DNA from: Tyzzerella sp.
GTDB taxonomy: Bacteria > Bacillota > Clostridia > Lachnospirales > Lachnospiraceae
NCBI GenBank assembly: GCA_017465565.1
Contig: JAFTWA010000045.1
Location: 1-64,000 of the forward strand
Length of the DNA stretch: 64,000 bases
Reading direction: 5' to 3'
The notes beneath the pieces were generated by a model. That model did not search any database. It was not told the DNA's origin and saw nothing but the letters and a program-made list of their open reading frames with translations. A program made the translations under genes and the position numbers. Shown in pieces: positions 51,081-59,983 of the stretch. Each line of letters begins with the position of its first letter. Within the stretch, counting starts at the first letter, position 1.

Positions 51081-52370
51081 CTATGCTTTTATACTCACTG
51101 GTGGTTTTGGCTGATTGAGGCTTCTTGCGCTTGTCTTGCCATCTGTAATTTCGCCAGCAGCCTGTAATGAACGTTTTGTTAGTGCTGGACCAACTAATTC
51201 ATATACTAATACGCTGAATAAAACAACGTTACGAACAATTGCACCGTCCGAAAGTGCAGTGGCAGTAAGTGCCATTCCAAGAGCTACACCGGCTTGTGGA
51301 AGAAGTGTAATACCAAGGTTATCGGTAATCTTCTTGTTACACTTTGTAAGTTTACAGCTTCCATATGAGCCGAAATATTTACCAAGTGATCTGGCAATAA
51401 TGTAAACCACGCCGATTAATAATACAGTTGGTTTACTGAGAATCTGTAAATCTAATTCTGCGCCGGAAAGCACAAAGAATAAGATGTTGAGCGGTACAGT
51501 CCAGCCGTCTACACGGCCCATCAACTCTTCTGATGTCTCACAGACATTGCAGAAAACGGTACCCGTCATCATACATACAAGTAACAGTGAGAAACCACAG
51601 TGTACGCCAGCAATTTCAAATTTTATCATAGAAAGTCCAACTGCAAGAAGAACGAAACTAAGCGAAATTGCAAGACGTTTGCTTCGAGAGTGGAAGAACT
51701 GTTCGACATAGTTTAATATAAGACCGATAATCGCGCCAAGTCCAAGTGAAATTATAATTTCAACCGCTGGTTCTACAACGATTCCAATCATATCGACATT
51801 TCCTGATTCCAATGCGTTTGCAATGCCAAATGAAACCGCAAAAAGTACAAGACCAACAGCGTCGTCAATTGCAACAACAAGCATCAAAAGTCTTGTCAAA
51901 GGACCGTCTGCTTTATACTGCTTGATAACCATCAAGGTTGCAGCAGGTGCGGTAGCTGAGGCAATTGCACCAAGTGTGATTGCGGCTGGTAATGAAATTA
52001 AATTAGGATTTGCAAAATGTACTGCGATTAATGCCAGGTCTACAAAAATGGTAGTTACAACAGCTTGTAGGATACCGATTGTAATTGCCTGACCTCCCAT
52101 ATGTTTTAAAGAGTCCAAGCGAAACTCATTTCCGATTGCAAAAGCGATAAATCCTAATGCAGCGTTTGAAATAAAACTAATTGTTTCTACTTGCTCTAAC
52201 GAGTTGAAGCCTAATCCTGAGATGTCAAGTGCACCGATGCAATAAGGACCAAGTAATAATCCTGCTACCAGATAAGCGGTAACTGCAGGTAGATGGAGCT
52301 TTTTGGCAACACGTGACATCATGAGCCCGCCAATAATAGCAATGGCTAAACTGATGAAATACGTTTCCAT
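51081..52370 (-). CDS. CPA2-family cation:proton antiporter
   Basis: A 429-residue membrane protein with about 12-13 helices of the Na+/H+ or K+/H+ exchanger type. It begins with the usual helix pair (SLAIAIIGGLMMSRVAKKLH and LPAVTAYLVAGLLLGP), and has the ion-site region ASATAPAATLMVIKQY (about 139-154) followed by VVAIDDAVGLVLFAVSFG with the paired Asp residues. No C-terminal RCK/TrkA-N domain is present. Ion preference is unknown. AGAGGGAAAATTTTT precedes the ATG. Confidence 0.92.
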   Translation of the reverse strand: METYFISLAIAIIGGLMMSRVAKKLHLPAVTAYLVAGLLLGPYCIGALDISGLGFNSLEQVETISFISNAALGFIAFAIGNEFRLDSLKHMGGQAITIGILQAVVTTIFVDLALIAVHFANPNLISLPAAITLGAIASATAPAATLMVIKQYKADGPLTRLLMLVVAIDDAVGLVLFAVSFGIANALESGNVDMIGIVVEPAVEIIISLGLGAIIGLILNYVEQFFHSRSKRLAISLSFVLLAVGLSMIKFEIAGVHCGFSLLLVCMMTGTVFCNVCETSEELMGRVDGWTVPLNILFFVLSGAELDLQILSKPTVLLIGVVYIIARSLGKYFGSYGSCKLTKCNKKITDNLGITLLPQAGVALGMALTATALSDGAIVRNVVLFSVLVYELVGPALTKRSLQAAGEITDGKTSARSLNQPKPPVSIKA

Positions 52371-52522
52371 AAAAATTTTCCCTCTTTTCCTAAAAATATT
52401 CCTATTTCCAAAACATCAGTATCATAGCACCAGAGAACTAAAATAGCAAGTTAAGAATTGGTATTTTTTTCAATACAAAAGCATATCTATTATATCAATG
52501 AAATAAAATGGGGGAGATATGT

Positions 52523-52957
52523 ATGAAATTAGAAGTGGGAAAGACGGTAATTGGGAGTGAAGAGGATTGCGAAGAATTATTTTCTTTTGAAATACAGGTG
52601 CGTCCAGATGAAAAAAATGAGTGGAGTGAAAGCTTTGCTTTTGAGTTGAGCCACGATTTGGCGTTTGAATTTACCATTCCATATGGATATCAATATCGGA
52701 TAAAAGAGGCAGATTATTCAGGGGATGGGTACCACACAACCATAAATGCGGACGGAGAAAATATGAAAAATAGTCTGGTCTATGAAGGAACTATGCTGGA
52801 ATCACAACGAGTGGAGTACATAAACGAAAAGATAGACGCAGTCGGGGCTGCAAGTGAGTCAAATAATACACCACACTCGCAGTTTGTGTTTTGGGGAATT
52901 GGTATCTGCATTGTGCTAATAGTGGGCAGACTCCTTAAAAAAAGAAAGCTGGAATAA
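52523..52957 (+). CDS. Short Cna-B/DUF7601-like protein with C-terminal membrane anchor
   Basis: A 144-residue protein. It opens at once with a beta-sandwich domain (LEVGKTVIGSEEDCEELFSF, then DLAFEFTIPYGYQYRIKEADYS-like pattern, with YRIKEADYSGDGY visible) that resembles pilin-type DUF7601/Cna-B domains, then has a hydrophobic anchor (FVFWGIGICIVLIVGRLLKK) and a basic end. There is no signal peptide, and no LPxTG sorting motif is found. It is likely the tail of a larger surface protein whose front was lost, though GGGGGAGAT before ATG 52523 could allow translation. Confidence 0.6.
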   Translation: MKLEVGKTVIGSEEDCEELFSFEIQVRPDEKNEWSESFAFELSHDLAFEFTIPYGYQYRIKEADYSGDGYHTTINADGENMKNSLVYEGTMLESQRVEYINEKIDAVGAASESNNTPHSQFVFWGIGICIVLIVGRLLKKRKLE

Positions 52958-53015
52958 TGGCAATCGTCATGTTTTAATGGTATAATAATGCAAACAGCGA
53001 AAAAGGAGAATCGGT

Positions 53016-53885
53016 ATGAGATTGGAAAATGATTTTTTGTGCGTGGAAATCGCAGAACATGGTGCTGAGGTGACACGCATTTATGACAAACAAAATGAAA
53101 CAGACGTGTTGTGGGAAGGGAATCCAGAATTCTGGAAAAGACATTCGCCAGTCTTATTTCCAAATGTAGGGAAGACCTATCAGAATGTCATCCGTGCAAA
53201 TGGAGTGGAGTATCCAACTGTGCAGCATGGATTTGCAAGAGATAAGGACTTCTTCTGTATCAATGCTACTTCAAATACTGCTTTCTTTATGCTCTGTTCC
53301 TCAGAAGAAACGAAGAAAGTTTATCCGTATGATTTTACATTATTTATCAATTATTATTTGCATGGAAAAGAGCTGACAGTGGAGTGGGTAGTGAAAAATG
53401 ATTCTAAAGAAACTATTTACTTTACAATTGGAGCGCATCCAGCATTTCGCTTTGCAAAACCGGAGGAGAAAAAGGCAGACTATGTGCTCAAATTCCCTGG
53501 CAAAGAGAAATTAGAATATATTCTTCTTGATCCTCAGACAGGAACGGGTGTGCCAGAGAAGGTATACACGATGGAATTAGAAAATGAGATGTATCCGCTG
53601 TCAGAGGAAATGTTTGCACATGATGCGCGCGTTTTTGATCATACACAAATCGAAGAGGCTTGGATTTGCAAGAAAGACGGAACGCCTTACGTGGGGCTTC
53701 GCTCAAAGGATTTCCCTAATTACGGAATCTGGTCTGTGAAGGATGCGCCATTTGTATGTTTGGAGCCATGGGCAGGGCGCTGTGATAATGTAGGATTCAC
53801 GGGAGATATTTCCGAAAAGGCTGGAATTAACAAGTTGGATTCGGGAAGACAATTTACAAGAAATTATACAATCGTAGTAGCTTAA
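53016..53885 (+). CDS. Aldose 1-epimerase family protein (LacX-like)
   Basis: A 289-residue galactose mutarotase-like protein. Family features are FWKRHSPVLFPNVGK (about 46-60), QHGFARDK (70-77) with catalytic His, GAHPAFRF (about 140-147), and CLEPWAGRCDN near the C-terminus. It would interconvert sugar anomers or act on a phosphorylated sugar as in LacX. AAAAGGAGAATCGGT precedes the ATG. The glycerate kinase gene follows after 16 bases. Confidence 0.92.
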   Translation: MRLENDFLCVEIAEHGAEVTRIYDKQNETDVLWEGNPEFWKRHSPVLFPNVGKTYQNVIRANGVEYPTVQHGFARDKDFFCINATSNTAFFMLCSSEETKKVYPYDFTLFINYYLHGKELTVEWVVKNDSKETIYFTIGAHPAFRFAKPEEKKADYVLKFPGKEKLEYILLDPQTGTGVPEKVYTMELENEMYPLSEEMFAHDARVFDHTQIEEAWICKKDGTPYVGLRSKDFPNYGIWSVKDAPFVCLEPWAGRCDNVGFTGDISEKAGINKLDSGRQFTRNYTIVVA

Positions 53886-53901
53886 TACGGAGGTACGGGA
53901 A

Positions 53902-55044
53902 ATGAAAGTGACTGTGGCAATTGATTCATTAAAGGGGAGCCTTAGTTCCATGGAAGCAGGTTATGCAATTTCAGAAGGGATAACCAGAGTTTATCCAGAT
54001 GCAGAGACTATCGTGCGCCCGTTGGCAGATGGCGGGGAAGGCACAGTAGAGGCTCTGGTTGCCGGCATGGACGGCGTGTACCGCACAGTGACTGTGACGG
54101 GACCATTAGGCGAACTGGTGGAAGCAAAATACGGTGTAATCGAAGAAACGAAAACTGCTATTATGGATATGTCGCAGGCAGCAGGCATTACATTAGTTCC
54201 GATAGAGAAACGGAATCCGCTCTATACAACTACTTATGGGGTGGGTGAAATGATACAGGATGCAATGGAGCAGGGTTGCCGCCGATTTATCGTAGGAATC
54301 GGTGGAAGCGCGACAAATGATGGCGGTGTTGGCATGCTGCAGGCGCTTGGCTTCCAGTTCTTAAATGGCGAAGGCGATTCCATTGCAGATGGGGCAAGAG
54401 GCCTTAAGGAATTACATAAAATTTCTGGAGAAAATGTACATCCACTGCTTGCAGAATGTGAATTTCATATTGCGTGTGATGTGACCAACCCACTTTGTGG
54501 TGAACGTGGCTGCAGCGCAGTTTTTGGGCCACAAAAGGGCGCAACACCAGAGATGGTGGAAGAGATGGATGAGTGGCTTCTCAACTATGCAACATTAGCA
54601 TGTGAGCAATATCCAAAGGCAAACCCTGTATATCCGGGAACTGGAGCGGCAGGTGGTCTTGGCTTTGCATTTTTAACATTTACAAATGCAGTTTTAGAGT
54701 CTGGAGTAAAACTTGTTTTGGAAGAGACGAGGCTTCGGGATTATGTAAAGGATGCTGATATTGTAATCACAGGCGAAGGACGTCTGGACGAGCAGACGGC
54801 CATGGGAAAAGCTCCAAGTGGAGTGGCAAAGCTTGCGAAAGAATATGGAAAGCCAGTCCTCGCATTTGCAGGTGCAGTGACCAAGGATGCGGTGGTTTGC
54901 AATGAAAATGGAATCGATGCATTTTTTCCAATTTTACGTTCTGTAGTGACGCTGGAGGAGGCCATGGATTCAGAAAAGGCGGCAAAGAATATGGCAGATA
55001 CCGTAGAACAGGTATTCCGCGTGATTCAAATGATGAAGAAATAA
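53902..55044 (+). CDS. glxK: Glycerate kinase, GarK/GlxK type
   Basis: A 380-residue kinase that phosphorylates glycerate to 2-phosphoglycerate. Family features are VTVAIDSLKGSLSSMEAG (3-20), RPLADGGEGTVEAL (about 41-54), GIGGSATNDGGVGMLQALG (about 133-151) and VITGEGRLDEQTAMGKAP (about 290-307). CGGAGGTACGGGAA precedes the ATG. It shares an operon with the epimerase-like gene. A terminator shared with the convergent capA-like gene follows. Confidence 0.95.
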   Translation: MKVTVAIDSLKGSLSSMEAGYAISEGITRVYPDAETIVRPLADGGEGTVEALVAGMDGVYRTVTVTGPLGELVEAKYGVIEETKTAIMDMSQAAGITLVPIEKRNPLYTTTYGVGEMIQDAMEQGCRRFIVGIGGSATNDGGVGMLQALGFQFLNGEGDSIADGARGLKELHKISGENVHPLLAECEFHIACDVTNPLCGERGCSAVFGPQKGATPEMVEEMDEWLLNYATLACEQYPKANPVYPGTGAAGGLGFAFLTFTNAVLESGVKLVLEETRLRDYVKDADIVITGEGRLDEQTAMGKAPSGVAKLAKEYGKPVLAFAGAVTKDAVVCNENGIDAFFPILRSVVTLEEAMDSEKAAKNMADTVEQVFRVIQMMKK

Positions 55045-55045
55045 G

Positions 55046-55079
55046 AAAAAAGACGGCTGAATCAATCAGTCGTCTTTTC
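55046..55079. terminator. Shared terminator between glycerate kinase and the CapA-like gene
   Basis: AGACGGCTGA (55051-55060) and TCAGTCGTCT (55066-55075) form a 10-bp stem with one G-T pair, with AAAAA before it and TTTT after it. It overlaps the 3-prime end of the minus-strand CapA-like gene. Confidence 0.8.
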
Positions 55080-56243
55080 TGTAATAACCCCATTTGAATC
55101 AATATCTATATTAATCGATAAATCCTCTAGAAACGTATATAATTCTTCTTGTTCTTCAGGCGTATCCAGATACTGTGTCGTGTAACCCGTCTGCAATGCT
55201 GGCACAAAGGACATTTCCTCCAAACCATCCAAACCGATGCGCAATTGCAATAGCCCCGTGTATTTCGTTTCACTATTAAACCAGAAATCTCCAAGGCTAT
55301 AAACAATTGGTTTCCCATCCACATATTCCATCCCCTGTAGTACATGAGGGTGTCCGCCGACCACGATATCAGCTCCGCAGTCTAAAAATTCTCGTCCTTC
55401 CGCTTGCTGCCTGTCGTTCAAATAATTGGAATCCTCTGTTCCCCAGTGCATGTAGGCAATCAGATAATCACAATTTTTTGAAGCCTCTTCAATGACCTTT
55501 TTGAATTCAGTGGTGTCGTATGCAAGCAGAATGCCTGGTGAATCCTCCGTCGCCTGAGGGGTATAGCGATTCTTCTCTGCATTTGAAGCGGCTACGAATC
55601 CTATTTTAATGCCGTTGACTTCAAAGTAAATTGGCTCCGTTGCTTCCTCAAAATTTCTTCCGCCACCCACGTATGCGATTCCCGTTTCGTCCAATAAATC
55701 ACAGGTATCATAAAGGGCATCTGCGCCATAATCAAAAACATGGTTGTTTGCCAGACACACCAAATCCGTGCCCATTTCCTCTAAAAGTGACATGCGGGAA
55801 GGATTGGCGCGGAAAGTATAGTATTTTCCTGCTAAAGCACTGCCTCGGTCACTGATACAGTACTCGTGATTCAAATAAAAAATATCTGACTCATTCATAA
55901 TGTTCAAAAGTTCTGGAGAAATGCATTGTTTCAAATCGTTGACCGTATCATAGTGGTCAAGAACAAAACCTTCCTCTGCAAAGCAGACATCTCCGGCAAT
56001 TGTAATTACCGCCTCTTTAACAGGACGCTCATATTCCTCGTACAATGGCTCTTCTGCCAATTGTTTTTCCATCTCTTGCAGCGCTTTTTCTCCGCCATTG
56101 TTCTGGAAGAATCGAACAGTGCCTGCTATTAAAAAAATAACCAAAAGCAGGCATGCCAGCATGCTGCAAACTAAAATTCTTCTTTTTATAATTGCTCTGC
56201 GACGCCGCTCTAAGCGTCTGCGTCTTATCTCTTGCTTATCCAT
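55062..56243 (-). CDS. CapA-like metallophosphatase-fold protein
   Basis: A 393-residue protein of the CapA (PGA_cap) family. After a short basic cytoplasmic start (MDKQEIRRRRLERRRRA) a membrane helix (about 22-42) anchors an extracytoplasmic domain with the calcineurin-like metal motifs GDVCFAEEG, LANNHVFDYG, MHWGTE and GGHPHVLQGMEYVDGKPIVYSLG (shown in part). In Bacillus CapA is needed for poly-gamma-glutamate export, but many homologues lie outside such operons, as here. AAAGGAATTTTTTT precedes the ATG at 56243. Confidence 0.9.
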   Translation of the reverse strand: MDKQEIRRRRLERRRRAIIKRRILVCSMLACLLLVIFLIAGTVRFFQNNGGEKALQEMEKQLAEEPLYEEYERPVKEAVITIAGDVCFAEEGFVLDHYDTVNDLKQCISPELLNIMNESDIFYLNHEYCISDRGSALAGKYYTFRANPSRMSLLEEMGTDLVCLANNHVFDYGADALYDTCDLLDETGIAYVGGGRNFEEATEPIYFEVNGIKIGFVAASNAEKNRYTPQATEDSPGILLAYDTTEFKKVIEEASKNCDYLIAYMHWGTEDSNYLNDRQQAEGREFLDCGADIVVGGHPHVLQGMEYVDGKPIVYSLGDFWFNSETKYTGLLQLRIGLDGLEEMSFVPALQTGYTTQYLDTPEEQEELYTFLEDLSINIDIDSNGVITEKTTD

Positions 56244-56391
56244 AAAAAAATTCCTTTTGTAAATTGATACTGTAATCATACCACGAATTGTTGGAAATGT
56301 TCCTTTTTTATTGTAAGTTTTTCATTTTTGACATATAATTTTATAAATGTGTTGATATCACGCAAGGCACGTAAAAGAAAGGCAGTCATGT

Positions 56392-58422
56392 ATGAGCAGG
56401 GGAACAGAGCATCTGAAACTGGTTACAGAAAAACTGAATACAAAAATTGCAGAAATGAGTGATACTATCCAGGAAGTCCAGAAGGATATCGAGAGCATGA
56501 ACGATTACTACTGGGAAAATTATAATGAGATGGATGAGTATGGCTACGAGAATTTTGATAATCAGAGAGCCCTCCTTACTCAGGTAAATGCCAACGAGGC
56601 AAACCGCGCGGCACTTCACCGCATGAAAAAGATGGTCGCAGCCCCGTTTTTTGGCAGTGTGGAATTTCAATACGAGGGAGATGATGATGCAGAACATTTC
56701 TACATTGGCATCGGAAATTTTGCAGAGCGCACGGGAAGTGTACCGCTTATCTACGATTGGAGAGCGCCGGTCAGTGGCCTCTTTTATGACTACGATAAAG
56801 GCGAAGCTTCCTATGAAGCACCAGGCGGAACCATGGAAGGGGAAATCCTTTCCAAATGGCAGTACAAAATCCGCGATGGCAAAATGATTTATGAATTTGA
56901 AAGTGACGTCAAGATTGACGATGATATTCTAAAGCAGGAGCTTGGAAATAATGGGGACGTGCAACTGAAGAATATTGTGCGCACCATTCAGAAAGAGCAG
57001 AATGCCATTATCCGCAATACGAAGGACAAGGTAATGGTGATTCAAGGCGCGGCAGGAAGCGGAAAGACTTCGGTGGCGCTCCATCGGATTGCATATCTTC
57101 TCTACCACGACCGAGAACGATTAAAATCATCCAATATTTTAATCCTCTCGCCAAACAGCGTCTTTTCAGACTATATTTCACACGTGCTTCCAGAGCTTGG
57201 CGAGGAGCACATTCGGGAAATGAGCTTTGATTTGTTTGCATATCGTGAACTGAAAGAGATTGTGGGAGACTGCGAGGACCGCTACAATCATATTGAAAAG
57301 CGCATCCGTGATATAAATAAAGAAAGCGAGGCACGCTATCACTGGAAGCAGTCAGGAGACTACGTGGGAGCTGTGGAAAGCTTTTTGGTTCTTTTAGAAG
57401 ATGACCTTATGAACTTTAAGGATTTCGAATATAGGAACTTTAAGAAATCAGCAGATGACTTGCTAAAGCTATTTTATTACAAGTTTCCAGAGCTTCCTCT
57501 TCTATCACGCATGGAATCGGTGATGGAGTATGTGATTGACGAGTACGAAACACTGGCAAACCGCAGCATACCAGAAGAGGAAATGCAGCTCATCCGCGAA
57601 TGGTTCATGAGCATGTACGAAACCATGGACATTTACAAAATCTACAATTGGATTCTGGAGGAAAATGGCTGGCCGGTACTGTCAGATGTGCCGAAAGAGC
57701 AGCGCGTGCTGGCATACGAGGATGTTTATCCGATGCTGTATCTGAAATACCGCTTGTGTGCAGTGAAAAAGCACAAGGATATCCGCCATCTGGTAATCGA
57801 CGAGATGCAGGATTATTCTTATCTGCAGTATGTGATATTGCAAAATATGTTCTCATGCAATATGACAATCTTGGGCGACCGGGCGCAGACAGTTGACGAT
57901 ACGCCTCAGGATGTGCTAAGATTCCTGCCAAAAATATTTGGAAAACAGATTCGCAGGATTGAGATGAACAAGAGCTACCGTAACACACTTGAGATTGCGG
58001 AATATGCGGCGAAGATTACAGGAATTTCAGATATCAAGTTCTTAGAAAGACATGGAAAACCTGTGGTCGAAGAAAAATATAATCTGATAGTGGAAGCTGT
58101 GGAGAAGATTTTACAGCAAGTAAATGTGGGCGTGGATGGCTATGAAACGGTTGCGGTTCTGACTATGACGGAGGATGAGGCGAAAGACGTTTATGCATAT
58201 CTGCGAAATAAACGAAAAGATGTGTTCTATATTGATAGAGATAGCTCGGCATTCCGAAAAGGAATTACGGTTACCACTTATTATCTGGCAAAGGGATTGG
58301 AATTTGACCAGGTATTCGTGATGGGAGGGCGGAAGGAGAATCCGTTCTATCCACAGTTTAAATATATCAGTGCCACGAGGGCGCTGCATGAATTATATGT
58401 ATATGAAAAAATGGACCCATAA
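56392..58422 (+). CDS. helD: HelD-like UvrD/Rep-type helicase acting on RNA polymerase
   Basis: A 676-residue superfamily 1 helicase-like ATPase of the HelD type. An N-terminal coiled-coil arm (about 1-75) inserts into RNA polymerase in known HelD proteins. Walker A is VIQGAAGSGKTSVALHRIAY (about 217-236), motif II VIDEMQDYS, motif III LGDRAQTVDD, and motif VI-like SATRALHELYVYE near the end. HelD removes stalled RNA polymerase from DNA. It has nothing in common with GajB beyond the fold, and is far from the OLD gene. AAAGG lies 9 bases before the ATG. The terminator overlaps its last codons. Confidence 0.9.
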   Translation: MSRGTEHLKLVTEKLNTKIAEMSDTIQEVQKDIESMNDYYWENYNEMDEYGYENFDNQRALLTQVNANEANRAALHRMKKMVAAPFFGSVEFQYEGDDDAEHFYIGIGNFAERTGSVPLIYDWRAPVSGLFYDYDKGEASYEAPGGTMEGEILSKWQYKIRDGKMIYEFESDVKIDDDILKQELGNNGDVQLKNIVRTIQKEQNAIIRNTKDKVMVIQGAAGSGKTSVALHRIAYLLYHDRERLKSSNILILSPNSVFSDYISHVLPELGEEHIREMSFDLFAYRELKEIVGDCEDRYNHIEKRIRDINKESEARYHWKQSGDYVGAVESFLVLLEDDLMNFKDFEYRNFKKSADDLLKLFYYKFPELPLLSRMESVMEYVIDEYETLANRSIPEEEMQLIREWFMSMYETMDIYKIYNWILEENGWPVLSDVPKEQRVLAYEDVYPMLYLKYRLCAVKKHKDIRHLVIDEMQDYSYLQYVILQNMFSCNMTILGDRAQTVDDTPQDVLRFLPKIFGKQIRRIEMNKSYRNTLEIAEYAAKITGISDIKFLERHGKPVVEEKYNLIVEAVEKILQQVNVGVDGYETVAVLTMTEDEAKDVYAYLRNKRKDVFYIDRDSSAFRKGITVTTYYLAKGLEFDQVFVMGGRKENPFYPQFKYISATRALHELYVYEKMDP

Positions 58423-58454
58423 TTGGTTTTTAAACTGATTATGGGTCTTTTTTT
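58414..58454 (+). terminator. Terminator of helD
   Basis: GACCCATAAT (58414-58423) pairs with ATTATGGGTC (58438-58447) and is followed by seven T. The left arm contains the helD stop codon. Confidence 0.9.
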
Positions 58455-58473
58455 GCGCCAAAATATGAAAGAG

Positions 58474-58493
58474 TTTTTGCAAATTTGCAAAAA
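58474..58493. promoter_or_regulatory. 20-bp palindrome upstream of the G3P-dehydrogenase-like gene
   Basis: TTTTTGCAAATTTGCAAAAA is a perfect palindrome lying 23 bases before the -35 of the promoter at 58516. It is likely an operator for a regulator of the downstream sugar-type operon. The protein that binds it is unknown. Confidence 0.5.
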
Positions 58494-58515
58494 ATTTCAA
58501 GTTTCCCGCCACCGA

Positions 58516-58544
58516 TTGACGCCTATAAATACACATTTTATTAT
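58516..58544 (+). promoter_or_regulatory. SigA-type promoter of the G3P-dehydrogenase-like gene
   Basis: TTGACG (58516-58521), a 17-base spacer and TATTAT (58539-58544) lie about 65 bases before the start codon. Confidence 0.7.
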
Positions 58545-58609
58545 TAAAGAACAAGGAAGAAAAAGATGGCGCATATTTGCCAGAATAAATAATAAGGAGG
58601 CCGATGAAA

Positions 58610-59662
58610 ATGGCGGTAGTAACAATTATTGGAGCGGGTATGATGGGTTCAGCATTAGCGTTCCCAGCAAGAGAAAATGGACATGAGGTACGTTTAGTAG
58701 GAACACACTTAGACAGAGATATTATTGATGCTTGTAAAAAGGAAGACAAACATCCAAAGTTTGACAGAGTGTTCCCAGCAGGAATTAAATACTACCAAAT
58801 CGAGGAAGTGGAAGAAGCTATTGAGGGGTCTACATTTATCATTGGTGGAGTTTCAAGTTTTGGTGTTGACTGGTTTGGCAATGTGATTTTACCAATGATT
58901 CCAGAAACAATTCCAGTACTCAGCGTAACAAAGGGTCTTGTAGATACAGAAGAAGGTAAATTACTTACATACCCAGATGTTTGGGAAGCTAAATGTAAAA
59001 AAATGGGTAAGAAACTTTCTATCAACGCTATTGGCGGACCATGTACAAGCTATGAACTTGTATTCCATGATCAAACAGAGGTTGCATTCTGTGGACGCGA
59101 CATGGAAATCTTAAAGATGATGAAAGAAGCTATGACAACGGATTACTACCACATCAGTCTTTCAACAGACGTAACGGGTATCGAAAGTGCAGTAGCATTG
59201 AAGAACGGATATGCACTTGGAATTGCACTTACAATCGGCTTAAACCAAAAAGAATTTGGCATTGACAGCCAGCTTCATTTCAATTCACAGGCAGCTATCT
59301 TTGGTCAGGCAGTAAAAGAGATGTACAGACTTCTTGCATACCAAGGGGCAGCAACATTGGAAAACATGACAGTTGGTTATGGCGACCTTTACGTAACAGT
59401 ATATGGTGGAAGAACAAGACTTGTTGGTATTCTTTTAGGACGTGGTCTTAACATTGACGAAGCAAAAGAAGAACTCAACGGTGTAACATTAGAATCGTTG
59501 GTTGTTGCAGAACGTGTAGCTCGCGCAGTAAAAGCTGCATCAGCAAGAGGCGCTCTTGATGCAAAGGATTTCCCACTTCTTATGCACGTAGATGAAATTA
59601 TCTGCAATAAGAAAGAAGTTGAGATTCCATGGGAAGACTTTACATTCATGTATGAAAAATAA
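58610..59662 (+). CDS. NAD(P)-dependent glycerol-3-phosphate dehydrogenase family protein
   Basis: A 350-residue dehydrogenase. VVTIIGAGMMGSALAFP (3-19) is the Rossmann loop, SVTKGLVDTEEGKLL the conserved SxTKG segment, ALKNGYALGIAL the K-N active-site region, and GDLYVTVYGGRTRLVGILLGRG (in part GGRTRLVGILLG) the C-terminal domain. It differs from standard GpsA in several places and lies in a probable carbohydrate operon with a FAD oxidoreductase gene, so its substrate may be another phosphorylated sugar alcohol. ATG 58610 has 9-base spacing from AAGGAGG; ATG 58604 has only 3. Confidence 0.82.
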   Translation: MAVVTIIGAGMMGSALAFPARENGHEVRLVGTHLDRDIIDACKKEDKHPKFDRVFPAGIKYYQIEEVEEAIEGSTFIIGGVSSFGVDWFGNVILPMIPETIPVLSVTKGLVDTEEGKLLTYPDVWEAKCKKMGKKLSINAIGGPCTSYELVFHDQTEVAFCGRDMEILKMMKEAMTTDYYHISLSTDVTGIESAVALKNGYALGIALTIGLNQKEFGIDSQLHFNSQAAIFGQAVKEMYRLLAYQGAATLENMTVGYGDLYVTVYGGRTRLVGILLGRGLNIDEAKEELNGVTLESLVVAERVARAVKAASARGALDAKDFPLLMHVDEIICNKKEVEIPWEDFTFMYEK

Positions 59663-59674
59663 GAGGAGCATTTT

Positions 59675-59983
59675 ATGGGACAAAAAATGGAAGAAAAGAT
59701 TTTTTTTCAAACAGAAATTAGTTCATATGGATATTATGATGTGGTAGTTCTAGGTGGTGGACCGTCCGGCGTATGCGCTGCTGTGGAAGCGGCACGTAAC
59801 GGAGCCAAAGTAATGCTTGTAGAAGCGGCAGGAATGCTGGGAGGCATGGCGACAACCGCTATGGTAGGACCATTTATGACAAGCTATGACCGTGACGGGA
59901 ATCAGCCAACAGTAGGAAGAGTAACCAGGAAATCAAAGTCTCATTTAAGAAATGTGAAGGATATAACTTTACTGGAGAAGTAA
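59675..59983 (+). pseudogene. 5-prime fragment of an FAD-dependent oxidoreductase
   Basis: The first 76 or so residues belong to an FAD-dependent oxidoreductase (DVVVLGGGPSGVCAAVEAAR is the dinucleotide-binding motif, then GMLGGMATTAMVGPFMTSYD). After SYDRDGNQ (about 59905) the remaining 26 residues are unrelated and come from reading the next gene fragment in the wrong frame. Members of this family are about 400 residues or more, so most of the gene is missing. It starts 12 bases after the G3P-dehydrogenase-like gene with AGAGGAGC as ribosome site. It shares a deletion junction with the fragment that follows. Confidence 0.85.
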
